A DNA stretch of 64,000 bases. It comes from Calvatia gigantea (lineage: Eukaryota > Basidiomycota > Agaricomycetes > Agaricales > Lycoperdaceae). A program made the translations under genes and the position numbers. The stretch spans positions 2,480,001-2,544,000 of the forward strand of contig JACAAK010000002.1 in the NCBI GenBank assembly GCA_025093985.1, given 5' to 3'. How positions within the stretch are numbered: position 1 is the first letter of the stretch; each line of letters starts with the position of its first letter. This document shows positions 23,642-34,299 of this stretch, piece after piece. The notes under the pieces were generated by a model. It was not told the origin of the DNA. It saw nothing but the letters and a program-made list of their open reading frames with translations, and searched no databases.

Positions 23642-24485
23642 TTTTATTTTTTTAAAATCAAGGCTTTCACCAATTTATAATGCAGTGCCTGATTGCAGTT
23701 CGCATGCAGCAGAGTACAAATCCCCTAACTACAAAATCCAATGAGTTAAAAGTAATCTACTGTTTAAAGGCAGCCCAACCCAACCCAAGTACAAACCCAG
23801 ACTAGATCAAACCACCTCCTACTTGCTAAATCCCCTATTTCCTGAAATGCCCATCACACTGTAGAAGACCCAGTCATCCAGGTCTTGTGGTGTATACCTA
23901 GTGACACACTGCTGCATAGTAATAGTGTCCTGAACATCCCACAAATGGCAGGCCTAGTGGCATTGGTGGCTGAGCACCCGAGAGAGGACAGGTGTAGTAA
24001 GGGGAGCCAGCATAAGGGGCCTGCACTTGGAGCCACCCAACCCCCAGCTTTCTAGACCAGAGAGTATCTGCCCAGAGCAAATCCCCAGCAACCCAGCAGC
24101 AAGGGTAGAATCCCAACACATTAAGCACCAGGAAGGCAGTGAGCGGAATGAGCCTACCTTACCACCTAGGGACCCCACCCCCATTCAATTACTCCTTCTG
24201 CTGCCAGGCTGCCATGGGCCCACCTCAGGAAAGAAGAACCACCAGGACAAACCCAGAAGAACCCCCCAGGGACCCAACCCCTGTTACCTTAAGACTTCCC
24301 AGCCTAGTAGGCCAGAAGAAGAGTGGCCCAGCATAGGCCCCCCACATGTGCCAACTTACCTGATGCCTGCATTATCCAGTCTGAATGTGAATGTGCCCAG
24401 ATTTGCCTCCAGAAAATCAATCAGCTCATGTATGGTCTGAGGGGGTCTGGCCAAATCCCTCTTGTGGAGAAGACACCAGATGAAG
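23642..24485 (-). mobile_element. Poly(A)-tailed retro-insertion with 15-bp target duplication
   Basis: An 844-bp segment interrupts element C pol. It is flanked by a perfect 15-bp direct repeat CTGAGCTAATGCCTT (23627-23641 and 24486-24500). Its left edge is a T-rich run TTTTTATTTTTTTAAAA, that is a poly(A) tail on the minus strand. Element F (about 57310, minus) shows the uninterrupted sequence. Long target duplication plus A-rich tail is the signature of LINE-type target-primed reverse transcription. The body shows no RT and no clear box A/B, so it may be a SINE, a 5'-truncated LINE or a processed copy of a host RNA. Small ORFs within it (24027-24440) look incidental. Confidence 0.75.
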
Positions 24486-24500
24486 CTGAGCTAATGCCTT

Positions 24501-24999
24501 GTCAGTATTATAGCAGTACCAGGAAAAGATGAAACAACAGTATGACAACAGCAAGCTCCACATCAGAACATACCAAATTGGTGATGAAGTGTGGCTTGAA
24601 AACACAAACATCCATACCAATCAGATATCAAAGAAGCTAGGCCAAAAGCAGTATGGACCTTTCCTTATTAAGGAAAAGATAGGAGACACAGCATATTGGC
24701 TCAACCTGCCAGAAGAATGGGCCATCCATGATGTTTTTAATGAGCAACTCTTGACACTGGCATACCATGCCAAGTTCCTGAGCCAAAGGAAAGCACTGGC
24801 ACTGGACCCAGTCATCATCAACAATGAAGAAGAATATGAAGTAAATGAGATCCAAGGATGATGAAAGTGCAGATGGGGCTATTAATTCCTAGTACACTGG
24901 AAAGGCTATAGCAATGAAGAAGATACATGGACTGCAGAGTCCAATCTAGGAAATGCAAAAGAAGCCATACAGGACTACCTAAACAGGCATCCAGAGGAT
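24501..24999 (+). pseudogene. Element C pol, end: integrase C-terminus and chromodomain
   Basis: This follows the retro-insertion and corresponds to the integrase GPY-like region (KLGQKQYGPFLIKEKIGD, about 24634-24690) and the chromodomain (EYEVNEIQG ... FLVHWKGYSNEEDTW, about 24835-24936). It has two adjacent stops at 24859-24864 and another near 24880. It ends at AGGAT (24995-24999), where the element D LTR begins. The part from 24589 is repeated at 32496. Confidence 0.85.
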
Positions 25000-25305
25000 T
25001 GTTATGACCTTAGTCTGAGTTTACCTCAGGTTGCAACTTAGGCTAAGACTTGAGGGTGAGTAAGGGGAAAGGAACAAAGGTGGTTAAGTATACCAAATAC
25101 AGTGGATGTATGTACACTTAAATATGAGAAGGTCATCCAGTTGAATGGATGGAGTAACTACATGAAACATCCGATAAGACTGGTGTGGTAGTTAATATGA
25201 GTTATGCTCAGAGATTGCTTGACAGGAATAAATGAAACAGATACACAGGTAGATAGGAATGCAGATGATAGTGGAATATGACTTGATCAGTAGAAGTTCA
25301 TAACA
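25000..25305 (-). repeat. Element D 3' LTR, duplicated copy (306 bp)
   Basis: TGTTATGACC...TCATAACA on the plus strand, preceded by AGGAT. It matches 32907-33212 almost exactly and belongs to the duplicated 928-bp segment. Confidence 0.9.
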
Positions 25306-25323
25306 ATACTCCCTAATTAGGCT

Positions 25324-25516
25324 TCATGCCTCAGGAAGCTTGTTGAAGTTATCATTGACTATAGCAGAGGTGAGGGCCTTCTTGGTGGCTCCAATAAGAT
25401 ATTTTCCATTGTTTGAACATACAAAGAAGATGGGTAAATGGCTTCACCTGTCCTGACAGATAGGGACTGGGACACTGTTGAATGGGAAGTCAGTCATGGT
25501 GGAGTTGTCCCAGTAG
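25324..25516 (-). pseudogene. ORF3 C-terminal fragment (duplicated copy)
   Basis: The last part of gypsy2 ORF3, ending LPEA and TGA (25324-25326 on the plus strand). It is cut at 25516, where copia gag sequence begins. The same sequence continues intact at 33428. Confidence 0.75.
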
Positions 25517-25953
25517 CTCTTGCCGGCATGTCCCGCACGACCAGGAACTCCAATTCCTGCGACTGCTGAGGAGCGCCGCAGTGTTGGTATGGCCAACAAC
25601 CTCCGGATGCGAGCTCTTGGGTTGATAGAAGCAACTCTCCCCAACAGCATGCTCAAGCATTCCGCCCGGAATGCTCGCGCTCTCTAGTCTCAGTTGCAGG
25701 GCCAATACAGCCTTCCTGGACCAGCTCAGGTTTACAACGAGTTCATTCGCGCAATAACGTTTGAGCTCCCTCTCAGCGGTGATCCCTCGCTCAAGATGAG
25801 TGAGCTCCAGCAGATCTTTGGGCAGCTTGACGCCATGGATAGTGGCATCGCCCCAGAAATCGAGACCATGATCCTTCTCTACTCCCTCCACCCGTCTTTG
25901 AGCCACGTAGCTCAGACGCTCCTCACTTCGAACACGTCGCTCCATGAGTTGAT
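25517..25953 (+). pseudogene. Copia2 gag fragment, extra copy
   Basis: About 435 bp identical by eye to 26540-26972 of Copia2, including the TAG that replaces a Trp codon. It is joined on the left to ORF3 of D and on the right to the middle of a copia LTR, with only one or a few bases of homology at either join. An identical extra copy in a scrambled context points to a very recent rearrangement or a misassembly. Confidence 0.8.
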
Positions 25954-26099
25954 CTTTAGACAATCCAGTCTACTCTTCTGCCCATCATACCTCTAAGATA
26001 TCCTCTAGCTACGGTCTACAACGCGCATCTCAACAAGCCCAGTGAGTACGACTCCCCTCCACCACTAGTGCAAACTATTGTGGTGTACTCGTCTTAACA
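25954..26099 (+). repeat. Copia2 partial 5' LTR (146 bp)
   Basis: It matches the final part of the 3' LTR (32350-32495) with three transitions. It ends TCTTAACA and is followed by the same internal start sequence as in Copia1. The missing first 264 bp are replaced by a gag fragment. Confidence 0.9.
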
Positions 26100-26297
26100 G
26101 GTTATGGGCCCCGACCACCGCTCACTCCAACCACGCTTTGCAATGCTGGTAGAGTGTAGGAGGCTACGGTCGTACACAATCTGGGAGATGGTGGCCCTTT
26201 GGTCCATTTGATCCCTGTGTCTGCCCCATGTTGCGACGCATGCATCACGCACTGCAGTCCTACATGATGCTAACACGTGTTTACCCTATTCTTAGAT

Positions 26298-29200
26298 ATG
26301 TCTAAACCGGCCTCTGCTACGCCGGGTTTTGTTCAAACCCCTAGCGGACAGCTTCCCGTCCTAACTGGGACGGGTAATTACACCATTTGGTCGCTTCGCC
26401 TTCGGTCTGCACTTATGTGCATTTCCTTAAACGACTGTTCCTGGACCAGATGGGATTTCTCTGGAGCCATGGACGAACCCGTCCAGTACGAGCAGGCTTA
26501 TGGGCCTGAGCACCCTGCAGTTCCGGCTACTAGCACTTCGCCGGCATGTCCCGCACGACCAGGAACTCCAATTCCTGCGACTGCTGAGGAGCGCCGCAGT
26601 GTTGGTATGGCCAACAACCTCCGGATGCGAGCTCTTGGGTTGATAGAAGCAACTCTCCCCAACAGCATGCTCAAGCATTCCGCCCGGAATGCTCGCGCTC
26701 TCTAGTCTCAGTTGCAGGGCCAATACAGCCTTCCTGGACCAGCTCAGGTTTACAACGAGTTCATTCGCGCAATAACGTTTGAGCTCCCTCTCAGCGGTGA
26801 TCCCTCGCTCAAGATGAGTGAGCTCCAGCAGATCTTTGGGCAGCTTGACGCCATGGATAGTGGCATCGCCCCAGAAATCGAGACCATGATCCTTCTCTAC
26901 TCCCTCCACCCGTCTTTGAGCCACGTAGCTCAGACGCTCCTCACTTCGAACACGTCGCTCCATGAGTTGATGTGGGATAAGGCCAGAAGCGGCATAATAG
27001 CCGCTTACGCCTCCAACCAGACTGCCCACGCGCAACGAGCACGCTTTACTCCACGACAAGGAGGTGGGCAGCAGCAGCAGCAGCAGCGCCAGCAGCAAGG
27101 GAAGCAGCAGCCTTTGGGGTCTAAAAAGCCCCAGCAGCAGCCCCAGCAGCAGCAGCAGCAGCAGCAGTAGAAGCCATCTGGAGGAGAAGGCGACGGCAAG
27201 AAGAAATGCCGATGGCGCCCTCGAGGAAAAGGAAAAGGAAAGGGAAAGGAAGGAGGTGCGCAAGGCAATGCCGCCACCTCCTCTGGCTACATCCAGGACG
27301 TGGACTTCGTGTCGCAGGCACAAACTGTGCCGCCACCATCCACTCGTTCCCTTGTAGAAGCAACGCGTCGAGCCAAGACACCTCCCGTTGCCTCTAACTC
27401 CGCCGCCACTGGCAGCAATGCCACTCCGCTTGCGTCGCGCATTACTGCGCCCGAGCCCGAAGCTCGTCGCAAACCTTCGGTGAAAGCCAAGGTTACTGCA
27501 CTGAAGAAGTGGGACGAACGTCTCAAATCAACTTCTTCGTCGGGCGAGAGTTCGGAGGAGATGTGGAAGCGTTTTGATGAGATGGATGTCGAGCATACTC
27601 CATCCACCGTCACGAGGGAGGAAGACGAGATCGTGTGGCCGGCCCCAGTGTATAACAGGCCGGCGATTATCAAGAAACCCAAGCCGCTCAAGAAGAAGCA
27701 GGCACCGAAGGAGTTCGAGTCCGTCCTCAAGTCGGTCTTAGATGACAACGACTCGGACACCGACTACGGTTCCAACAGAGGGTGTGGGTCAGTACCTTCT
27801 ACTGACTATTATTCTTGTTCTGATGCAGAAGAGGATGTGCAGCCCCATCAACGGATGGGACGGAACGATACAGACGCAGGGACTGTCCGCCTCGGAGCGG
27901 GACGCCCTGGAAATTCCGAGGTTGAGTTGGGACGACCAGGTGGCCGCCGAAGAGAGCGGGGCACCTATGCAGATGTAGCACGTCGTCCGCCTCCTGTAGG
28001 AGCTCGTCGTAGACACCGCTGTACAGACTTTTTAAACTGCAATGTATGCTGGAAGCGCGCCCAAGGCGTTTCCCCTTCTGCTTATTCCGCTAGCAAAACT
28101 AAGCTGGAAAGTAAGATGAACGCTACATATACCGTGAATAATCACGAGTATTCAGACAAGTTAAGGACAGAACTCCACGAAGAGCACGAGGATCTTAATC
28201 AGATCATCACATATCACATTTGTGATTTGTCTCAGTGCCAAAAGTGTCGAGAAGAAGGGAATAAACATTCTGTGAATAATGCAGACTGGCTCCTTGATTC
28301 TGGAGCATCGTACCATGTCGCCGGTTATCTCTCTGATTTTGCAGAGGTTAAGATGGGCCATTTTGGGCTTATACAAGCCGCTGGCAACCAGATTTATGAA
28401 ATGACTGGACGAGGGTCTGTGATTTTCCAGCATGACGTGTCAGACAAGGGAAAGTCCAAGAGCGCTACTTCATGTATTGCACCGGTCTTTTACATCAAAG
28501 AAATCACAGAACGGTTAATGTCCTCAGGCCAGATTCTTCGGAACAGCTATGTTTTAGAGGCAACCGTTAAGGGGACCACCATCCGTGATAAATCAGGACG
28601 AGCCGTATTATCCGCCTGGCCTCATTGTTTGTTTAAAAACAACGTACATACGGTGCATACGTATGTCTTGCAAAATAGCAAGGAACAGCCAGTAGCGTTG
28701 ACATTACGCCAACTTGATTATATCGATTGGCATCGTCGAATGGGACATCCTTCGGATCGCGCGCTCTCTGAGCTTCCAAAGCACGTTGAAGGCATCGCGT
28801 CAATTCCCGCACCATCTACTCGGAAAGGCATTTGCGATGGCTGTGCCAAGGGGAAAATGCATAATAACCCCTTTCCGATTAACTCCAAGCGAGCCACCGC
28901 AGTCTTTGAGCTATGTCACTCAGACTTGCTGGAACTGCCTGTCATTAGCTACCATAAATATAAATGGGCAATGACGTTCCTTGATGACTTTTCTTCTCAC
29001 GCACATGTAGTCCTCCTTCGAAAGAAGTCCGAGGCTTCTGAGAAGCTCATTCAGCTAATCAGTGCATTGGAGAACCTCTCCGGAATGTGAGTCAAGCGAC
29101 TTCGCACCGATAATGGAGGAGAATATGTCAATGAAAGGTTATTGGCAGGACTCGCGGCGCGTGGAATTACCCACGAGACCACTGCTCCCTATGCACATCA

Positions 29201-32060
29201 GCAGAATGGGAGAGCAGAGCGACTGAACCGCACCCTATACGAGAAAGCCCAAGCTATAAGGCTACAGGCATGTCTACCTGACTCGTGGTGGGAATTTGCA
29301 TTGAACACAGCCGTGCATTTATATAATCGCACGCCAGTCCAGTGTCTGCAGTGGAAGACACCTTTTGAGTGTTATTCGAGGGAAAAACCAAATTTGTCCC
29401 ATATCCGTGTGTTTGGATGCGGCGCGTACATATATCTACCCGATGAGATCCGCCCAAACAAATTGTCCGCAAAATCCGAGATTATGATCTTTCTTGGATA
29501 TAAAGGCAGTAAAAATTACGTCTTTATGCAGCACACAGCAGGCAACGTGATCTTTATATCACCAAACGCCTTGTTCGATGAGGGATATTTCCCTAAATGC
29601 CCCGATTCAGTGCCGGATAGCAGTAACCGGCCTAAACACGGAGGAGAGAGAAATCTGCCTAGACCAGGATTAGAGAAGGATGAACCACCTATTCCGCCAT
29701 CTTCGGATGATGCTGGAATTGTTCCACCTCCACCCAATCATCCAGTACAATTACCTCCAGTTTCTCCACCATTTAAACCGAAATATTCTCCGCCTACTCC
29801 TCCTTTACCCCGGCGAGATTTTACTCTGCCAGACAGCATAAATTCACGACGGCCATCACCGGGCAATATGCCACCTTGGGTTCCCCCACCTGAGTTGCCA
29901 CCTTCACGTGGAATGACCGTTGAGGAGGAGCCTGATGTACGTGATAATTGGCATGTGGACAGAGATGTATGGGATACCGAAAACGAGGAATTCCCAATCC
30001 CTGTTCCCAAACGTCGCGCTGTTGGTTCTGACCAGGTAGAGCCGCATCGTTCTGAACGACAAGGCAGGCCTCCTGTTAGACCAGGTAATACATACAGAGA
30101 AAATAGGCGTCCAATTTTGATTGAAAGAGAAATAGATCGAACTCACCGACAAGAGCAGCAGAGGCAAAGGCAGCACGTACGCGCCAATGCCCCTTCGGAC
30201 GAAATTATTCGTGAGCGAAGAGCAAGGACTAACCATCCTGAATATGTGAGGCAAAGAGTTCGTGCTGAGCGGTACCCACCACGACCCTTTGATATGCCTC
30301 CATTTCAGCTCCCTCCACGTCTGGAACTGCCGCCCATGCCTGAGAACAATGATCCAACATCTCACGATGTAAATAACATGGACATTGAAAGGCTTGTCGC
30401 TGAGGGAGGAGTAAAACTGATCGATTTCTTGATACAGATGGTACACAATACCGCATACGGAGAGCCTGAAACTTTCCGTGACATGCTTAAGCTTCCTGAG
30501 CCAGTCAAGGCAAAATGGATGGCTGCGTGTATCGAGGAACTCGAAGCGTTGAAGAAACGAGGGGTATACAAACTAGTAGATCTTCTGAAAGGAAGGAGGA
30601 CGGTGAAAAACCGTTGGGTATTTCTCGAAAAGTCTGATGGCCGCCTGCGAGCTCGCTTAGTTGTGAAGGGGTTCTCGCAGATTGAAGGCATCGACTATAA
30701 CGAGCTTTTCTCACCAGTTGTCCGCTACAAGTCTGCGCGCGTAAGCTTCGCACTCACTGCAATCCATGATTGGGATATGCACAGCGTTGACGTAAAAACT
30801 GCCTATTTATATGGCAAACTGGATGAGGAAATATATATGGAACAGCCCGAAGGGTTTCGACTTCCTGGGCAGGAAGGAAAAGTATGGAGACTTAGACGGG
30901 CGATCTATGGCCTTAAACAAGCCGGTCGCCAGTGGTGGAAAGAATTGCATCAATCTATGATTGAGCTGGGATTTACCTGCTGCAAATCTGACTACGCTGT
31001 ATACTTTCACAGACATCCGAAAACAAAAGAGCTTGTAGTAGCCATTGTCTACGTTGATGACGTGAATTTCTTAGGAAAGAAAAACTCCCCCCTCCTCAAT
31101 GAGTTGAAGGGAAAGTTCACGAAAAAGTGGGAATGCAGAGACCACGGTCCCTGTGAAGAATTCCTTGGGATGAAAATCTCGAGGAATCACTCCAAGCGTC
31201 AAATCTTCATCCAACAGGTGAAATACCTGGATAAGATCTTGCAGCGCTTCCAGGTTCCGCAGTCTGCCGCGGCTAAAACGCCATTGCCAGCCGGCTTCCA
31301 GTTTGTAACAAACAAGGACACTGCCACACACCCCTTCCGTCAGAAGTACCAACAATTGGTTGGATCATTAATGTACTTGATGATCGGTACAAGGCCCGAC
31401 ATAGCCTTTGCCGTAGTTAAGCTGGCACAACATGCCGCTAACCCCGCACCCGAGCACTATCGCGCTGGAATTCATGTACTAAAGTACTTGTCAATGACAA
31501 GGAACTATGCATTGAAATATGAAGGCGATACTGGGAAATCCGCGGTGACGCTGGAATGTCTCAGTGACTTGGATTGGGCTCAAGATACAGAAACCCGCCG
31601 ATCTGTATCGGGAAATGTTTGTATGATCGCGTCCGGTGCTGTAACCTGGACTTCGCGGCGACAAAAGACGGTTTCACTATCGTCCACTGAGGCAGAATAT
31701 AAAGAACTGTCTGACGCTTCACGACAAGTGAAATGGCTGTCACAGCTTCTGGAGGAGCTCAAAATTGAGCACCCAACTTCTATTCTCTACGGTGACAACG
31801 ATGGGTCCAAATTCTGGACTGAAAATCCCATTGTTGAAAAACGATCGAAGCACGTGGATATTCATTACCACTATGTGCGAGAATTAGTCGAGGAAGGTGT
31901 TATTGTAATTGGTGATGTGTCTTCACAAGACAATCCCGCCGATATCTTTACAAAGAATCTTGGCGTAACCAAGATCAATCTCTTCCGTCCTGAGCTAGGA
32001 CTGATTTTTGGTTCTGACGTCAAAGCATGGAATAAAACTGCTCGATCGTTGAAGCGTTAA
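26298..32060 (+). pseudogene. Copia2 gag-pol polyprotein
   Basis: A 1,920-codon copia polyprotein in a single frame from the ATG at 26298 (MSKPASATP) to the TAA at 32058-32060. It is interrupted only by TAG at 26703, TAG at 27168 and TGA at 29088. Approximate residues: gag 1-255; Gln-rich CAG-repeat linker 255-290; protease LLDSGASYHV about 664; pre-integrase HRRMGH about 812 and CDGCAKGK; integrase Asp in CHSDLLE about 873, RTDNGGEY about 936 and Glu in NGRAERLN about 970. The RT has YVDD at about 1584, and RNase H has SSTEAEYKELSDA at about 1794. All visible catalytic residues are intact. No classical CCHC knuckle is seen. Copia1 keeps Trp and Arg codons at two of the stop sites, so they are decay rather than readthrough signals. 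Confidence 0.93.
27069..27169 (+). repeat. CAG (Gln) repeats in copia gag
   Basis: Imperfect CAG/CAA runs encode a poly-Gln linker between gag and protease. The equivalent tract in Copia1 lies at about 11555-11660 (minus). Antisense frames through it give long Leu/Ala/Cys-rich ORFs that are not genes. Confidence 0.8.
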
Positions 32061-32085
32061 TCTCCCTCCTTCAAGTGAGGAGGAG

Positions 32086-32495
32086 TGTTGAATCTCGATC
32101 CGTACCACTACATTGGTTCAGTCTATTTATAGCTGAAACGGGTTCTTGAGTACTTCACTCTTGAAGAGAGATAACGGACAATGTACTAGACCGCACTCTA
32201 GGTTGCTGGTCATGGTCTATTAACGTAGAACAATGTACGCAGTATGCTCTGTATATGCTACTGGCAGATAAGACCTCACCTGTATTAGGTAGAACAGCGC
32301 ACAGACCAGAGACATTAGATATATAAGACCTATGTAGTATGTGTACATTCTTTAGACAATCCAGTCTACTCTTCTGCCCATCATACCTCTAAGATATCCT
32401 CTAGCTACAGTCTACAATGCGCATCTCAACAAGCCCAGTGAGTACGACTCCCCTCCGCCACTAGTGCAAACTATTGTGGTGTACTCGTCTTAACA
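32086..32495 (+). repeat. Copia2 3' LTR (410 bp)
   Basis: TGTTGAATCTCG...CGTCTTAACA. The polypurine tract GTGAGGAGGAG (32075-32085) abuts it. It carries TATTTATAG (about 32122). Confidence 0.95.
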
Positions 32496-32906
32496 GTGTG
32501 GCTTGAAAACACAAACATCCATACCAATCAGATATCAAAGAAGCTAGGCCAAAAGCAGTATGGACCTTTCCTTATTAAGGAAAAGATAGGAGACATAGCA
32601 TATTGGCTCAACCTGCCAGAAGAATGGGCCATCCATGATGTTTTTAATGAGCAACTCTTGACACTGGCATACCATGCCAAGTTCCTGAGCCAAAGGAAAG
32701 CACTGGCACTGGACCCAGTCATCATCAACAATGAAGAAGAATATGAAGTAAATGAGATCCAAGGATGATGAAAGTGCAGATGGGGCTATTAATTCCTAGT
32801 ACACTGGAAAGGCTATAGCAATGAAGAAGATACATGGACTGCAGAGTCCAATCTAGGAAATGCAAAAGAAGCCATACAGGACTACCTAAACAGGCATCCA
32901 GAGGAT
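32496..32906 (+). pseudogene. Element C pol end, second copy, with chromodomain
   Basis: Same content as 24589-24999 and adjacent to the real body of element D. Chromodomain remnants are seen as EYEVNEIQG and HWKGYSNEED, with the same stops. It ends AGGAT (32902-32906), the target duplication of D. Confidence 0.85.
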
Positions 32907-33212
32907 TGTTATGACCTTAGTCTGAGTTTACCTCAGGTTGCAACTTAGGCTAAGACTTGAGGGTGAGTAAGGGGAAAGGAACAAAGGTGGTTAAGTATAC
33001 CAAATACAGTGGATGTATGTACACTTAAATACAAGAAGGTCATCCAGTTGAATGGATGGAGTAACTACATGAAACATCCGATAAGACTGGTGTGGTAGTT
33101 AATATGAGTTATGCTCAGAGATTGCTTGACAGGAATAAATGAAACAGATACACAGGTAGATAGGAATGCAGATGATAGTGGAATATGACTTGATCAGTAG
33201 AAGTTCATAATA
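32907..33212 (-). repeat. Element D 3' LTR (306 bp)
   Basis: TGTTATGACC on the plus strand to CATAATA. The dyad CATCCAGTTGAATGGATG (about 33042-33059) is present. The purine-rich tract of the element (CCTAATTAGGGAGTAT on the minus strand) lies just inside. Confidence 0.93.
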
Positions 33213-33230
33213 ATACTCCCTAATTAGGCT

Positions 33231-34220
33231 TCATGCCTCAGGAAGCTTGTTGAAGTTATCATTGACTATAGCAGAGGTGAGGGCCTTCTTGGTGGCTCCA
33301 ATAAGATATTTTCCATTGTTTGAACATGCAAAGAAGATGGGTAAATGGCTTCACCTGTCCTGACAGATAGGGACTGGGACACTGTTGAATGGGAAGTCAG
33401 TCATGGTGGAGTTGTCCCAGTAGCTCTTGACTATTGTTTTCCAGTAGTGTTGGTCCTTTTCTTGGCCTGGTAATACAATGCAGAACCTTGTGGGTGGGAG
33501 AAAAACTGATACAAGCTGTGGTGGAGTGATGGTTTTTATGAAGCAACAGAGAGAGTTGACTTCTTCCTTCATGGAGACAATAGTTTCTTTGTCCATAGGT
33601 ATGTCAGCTCGAGTTGGTGGCATGGGGTTGATTGTGTTGTGTAATTCAGAAAGAGTGCTATGGATTCTATCAACAAGGGAGTCAATCTCTGGGTCCTTGG
33701 TGGTCTTGTTGCAACTAAGCAGATTCATGGCTACATTGGCAAGTTCCAGGAATATGTCAGCAATATCAAGGTGTTTGAATACTTCAAGCCTGAGGTCAAT
33801 ACAATTGTGGAGGCTATGGATGCAGTCTTGTTCACTGGGTGTGAGCATGGACTGGTCTAGGCCTTGGAAGATGGCAGGGATGTGCTGATTGGTGGACAAG
33901 AATGTGTTGGTGAATCCTGTGTACATGTTGGTAAAGGTAATACATGCAGTGGCAAGGGCAATGTGCTGATTGATGACTAATCACCTATTTTGGGTGGTGA
34001 TGGTTTCTATCTCACTGTTGGTGGCTTTGTCAACATTTTTTAATAGGGTTTTGAAAAGCCCTTGTACTGGAGACAGTGTAGTGGTGAGGTTGTAGCAAGT
34101 ACCTTGAGGTATAGGTGCTTGGCTACTGCCTAGTTCTGGGAGAGGGACAGAAGAGATTGTGGTTGGGTTAGGATGGATGAGGGAGTGGATAGTAACATGG
34201 TTGGCTTGGAAGAAAGACAT
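33231..34220 (-). pseudogene. Gypsy2 ORF3 of element D, conserved accessory protein
   Basis: About 329 codons from the ATG at 34220 to the TGA at 33231, in one frame with stops at 33981 and 33351. It begins MSFFQANHVTIHSLIHPNPT (other copies start MPASQS or MPAFQ) and ends KLPEA. The middle is helical and Leu/Asp-rich. The best conserved part is SMKEEVNSLCCFIKTITPPQ followed by VLPGQEKDQHYW and NYWDNST. No signal peptide, membrane segment, zinc motif or catalytic signature is visible, so it is not an envelope protein. It sits between the pol chromodomain and the polypurine tract, with a CATAAAA block 52 bp upstream. At least five other copies occur in this window. Function unknown. Confidence 0.8.
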
Positions 34221-34272
34221 GTCTAACTAGTTTTTTGTCTGGATAATAACTTCTTGGTTTTTCTGCCCCCCC

Positions 34273-34279
34273 TTTTATG
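34273..34279 (-). promoter_or_regulatory. Conserved CATAAAA / purine block upstream of ORF3 (element D)
   Basis: On the minus strand GGATACCCATAAAAGGGGGG precedes ORF3. The same block stands 50-75 bp before ORF3 in C (39295), G (52182), H (53978) and F (56799) while the sequence after it diverges. It could be an ORF3 promoter or an internal polypurine tract. Confidence 0.5.
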
Positions 34280-34299
34280 GGTATCCTCCAGATGCCTCT

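Larger units (their letters stand above)
24589..25516. repeat. 928-bp segment duplicated at 32496-33427
   Basis: It carries the end of element C pol, the complete 3' LTR of D and the end of D ORF3. The two copies differ at only about four positions seen by eye, all transitions (for example GACACAG / GACATAG). The second copy, not this one, is contiguous with the body of D. The Copia2 insertion site (GTGTG, 24589-24593 and 32496-32500) lies at the left edge of both, so this copy sits where the 5' LTR of Copia2 should be. Confidence 0.8.
25954..32495 (+). mobile_element. Copia2, Ty1/copia element with truncated 5' LTR
   Basis: Same family as Copia1, opposite orientation. The 3' LTR (32086-32495) is complete, but only the last 146 bp of the 5' LTR are present (25954-26099). 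The right flank is GTGTG (32496-32500). The matching left flank GTGTG is at 24589-24593, 1.36 kb upstream of the LTR fragment, so the left border is rearranged. The polyprotein is in one frame with only three stops. CpG content is clearly higher than in the surrounding gypsy2 sequence. Confidence 0.9.

Noticed and set aside
24027..24440. 137-codon ORF within the poly(A) retro-insertion
   Set aside because: Pro-rich, overlapped by equally long frames on both strands, and no homologous copy in the window to test it.
26427..27323. 298-codon minus-strand ORF in Copia2 (and similar ones at 11356-12054 in Copia1)
   Set aside because: It runs antisense through gag and the CAG repeat, giving long Leu/Ala runs. 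The plus strand has the recognisable copia polyprotein.
27300..29090. A separate copia pol gene starting at 27300
   Set aside because: The frame is continuous with gag from 26298; the apparent start is a GTG codon after a nonsense mutation.
33231..34220. Gypsy2 ORF3 as an envelope gene
   Set aside because: Its position fits, but no signal peptide, transmembrane helix, furin-like site or cysteine pattern is visible in any copy.
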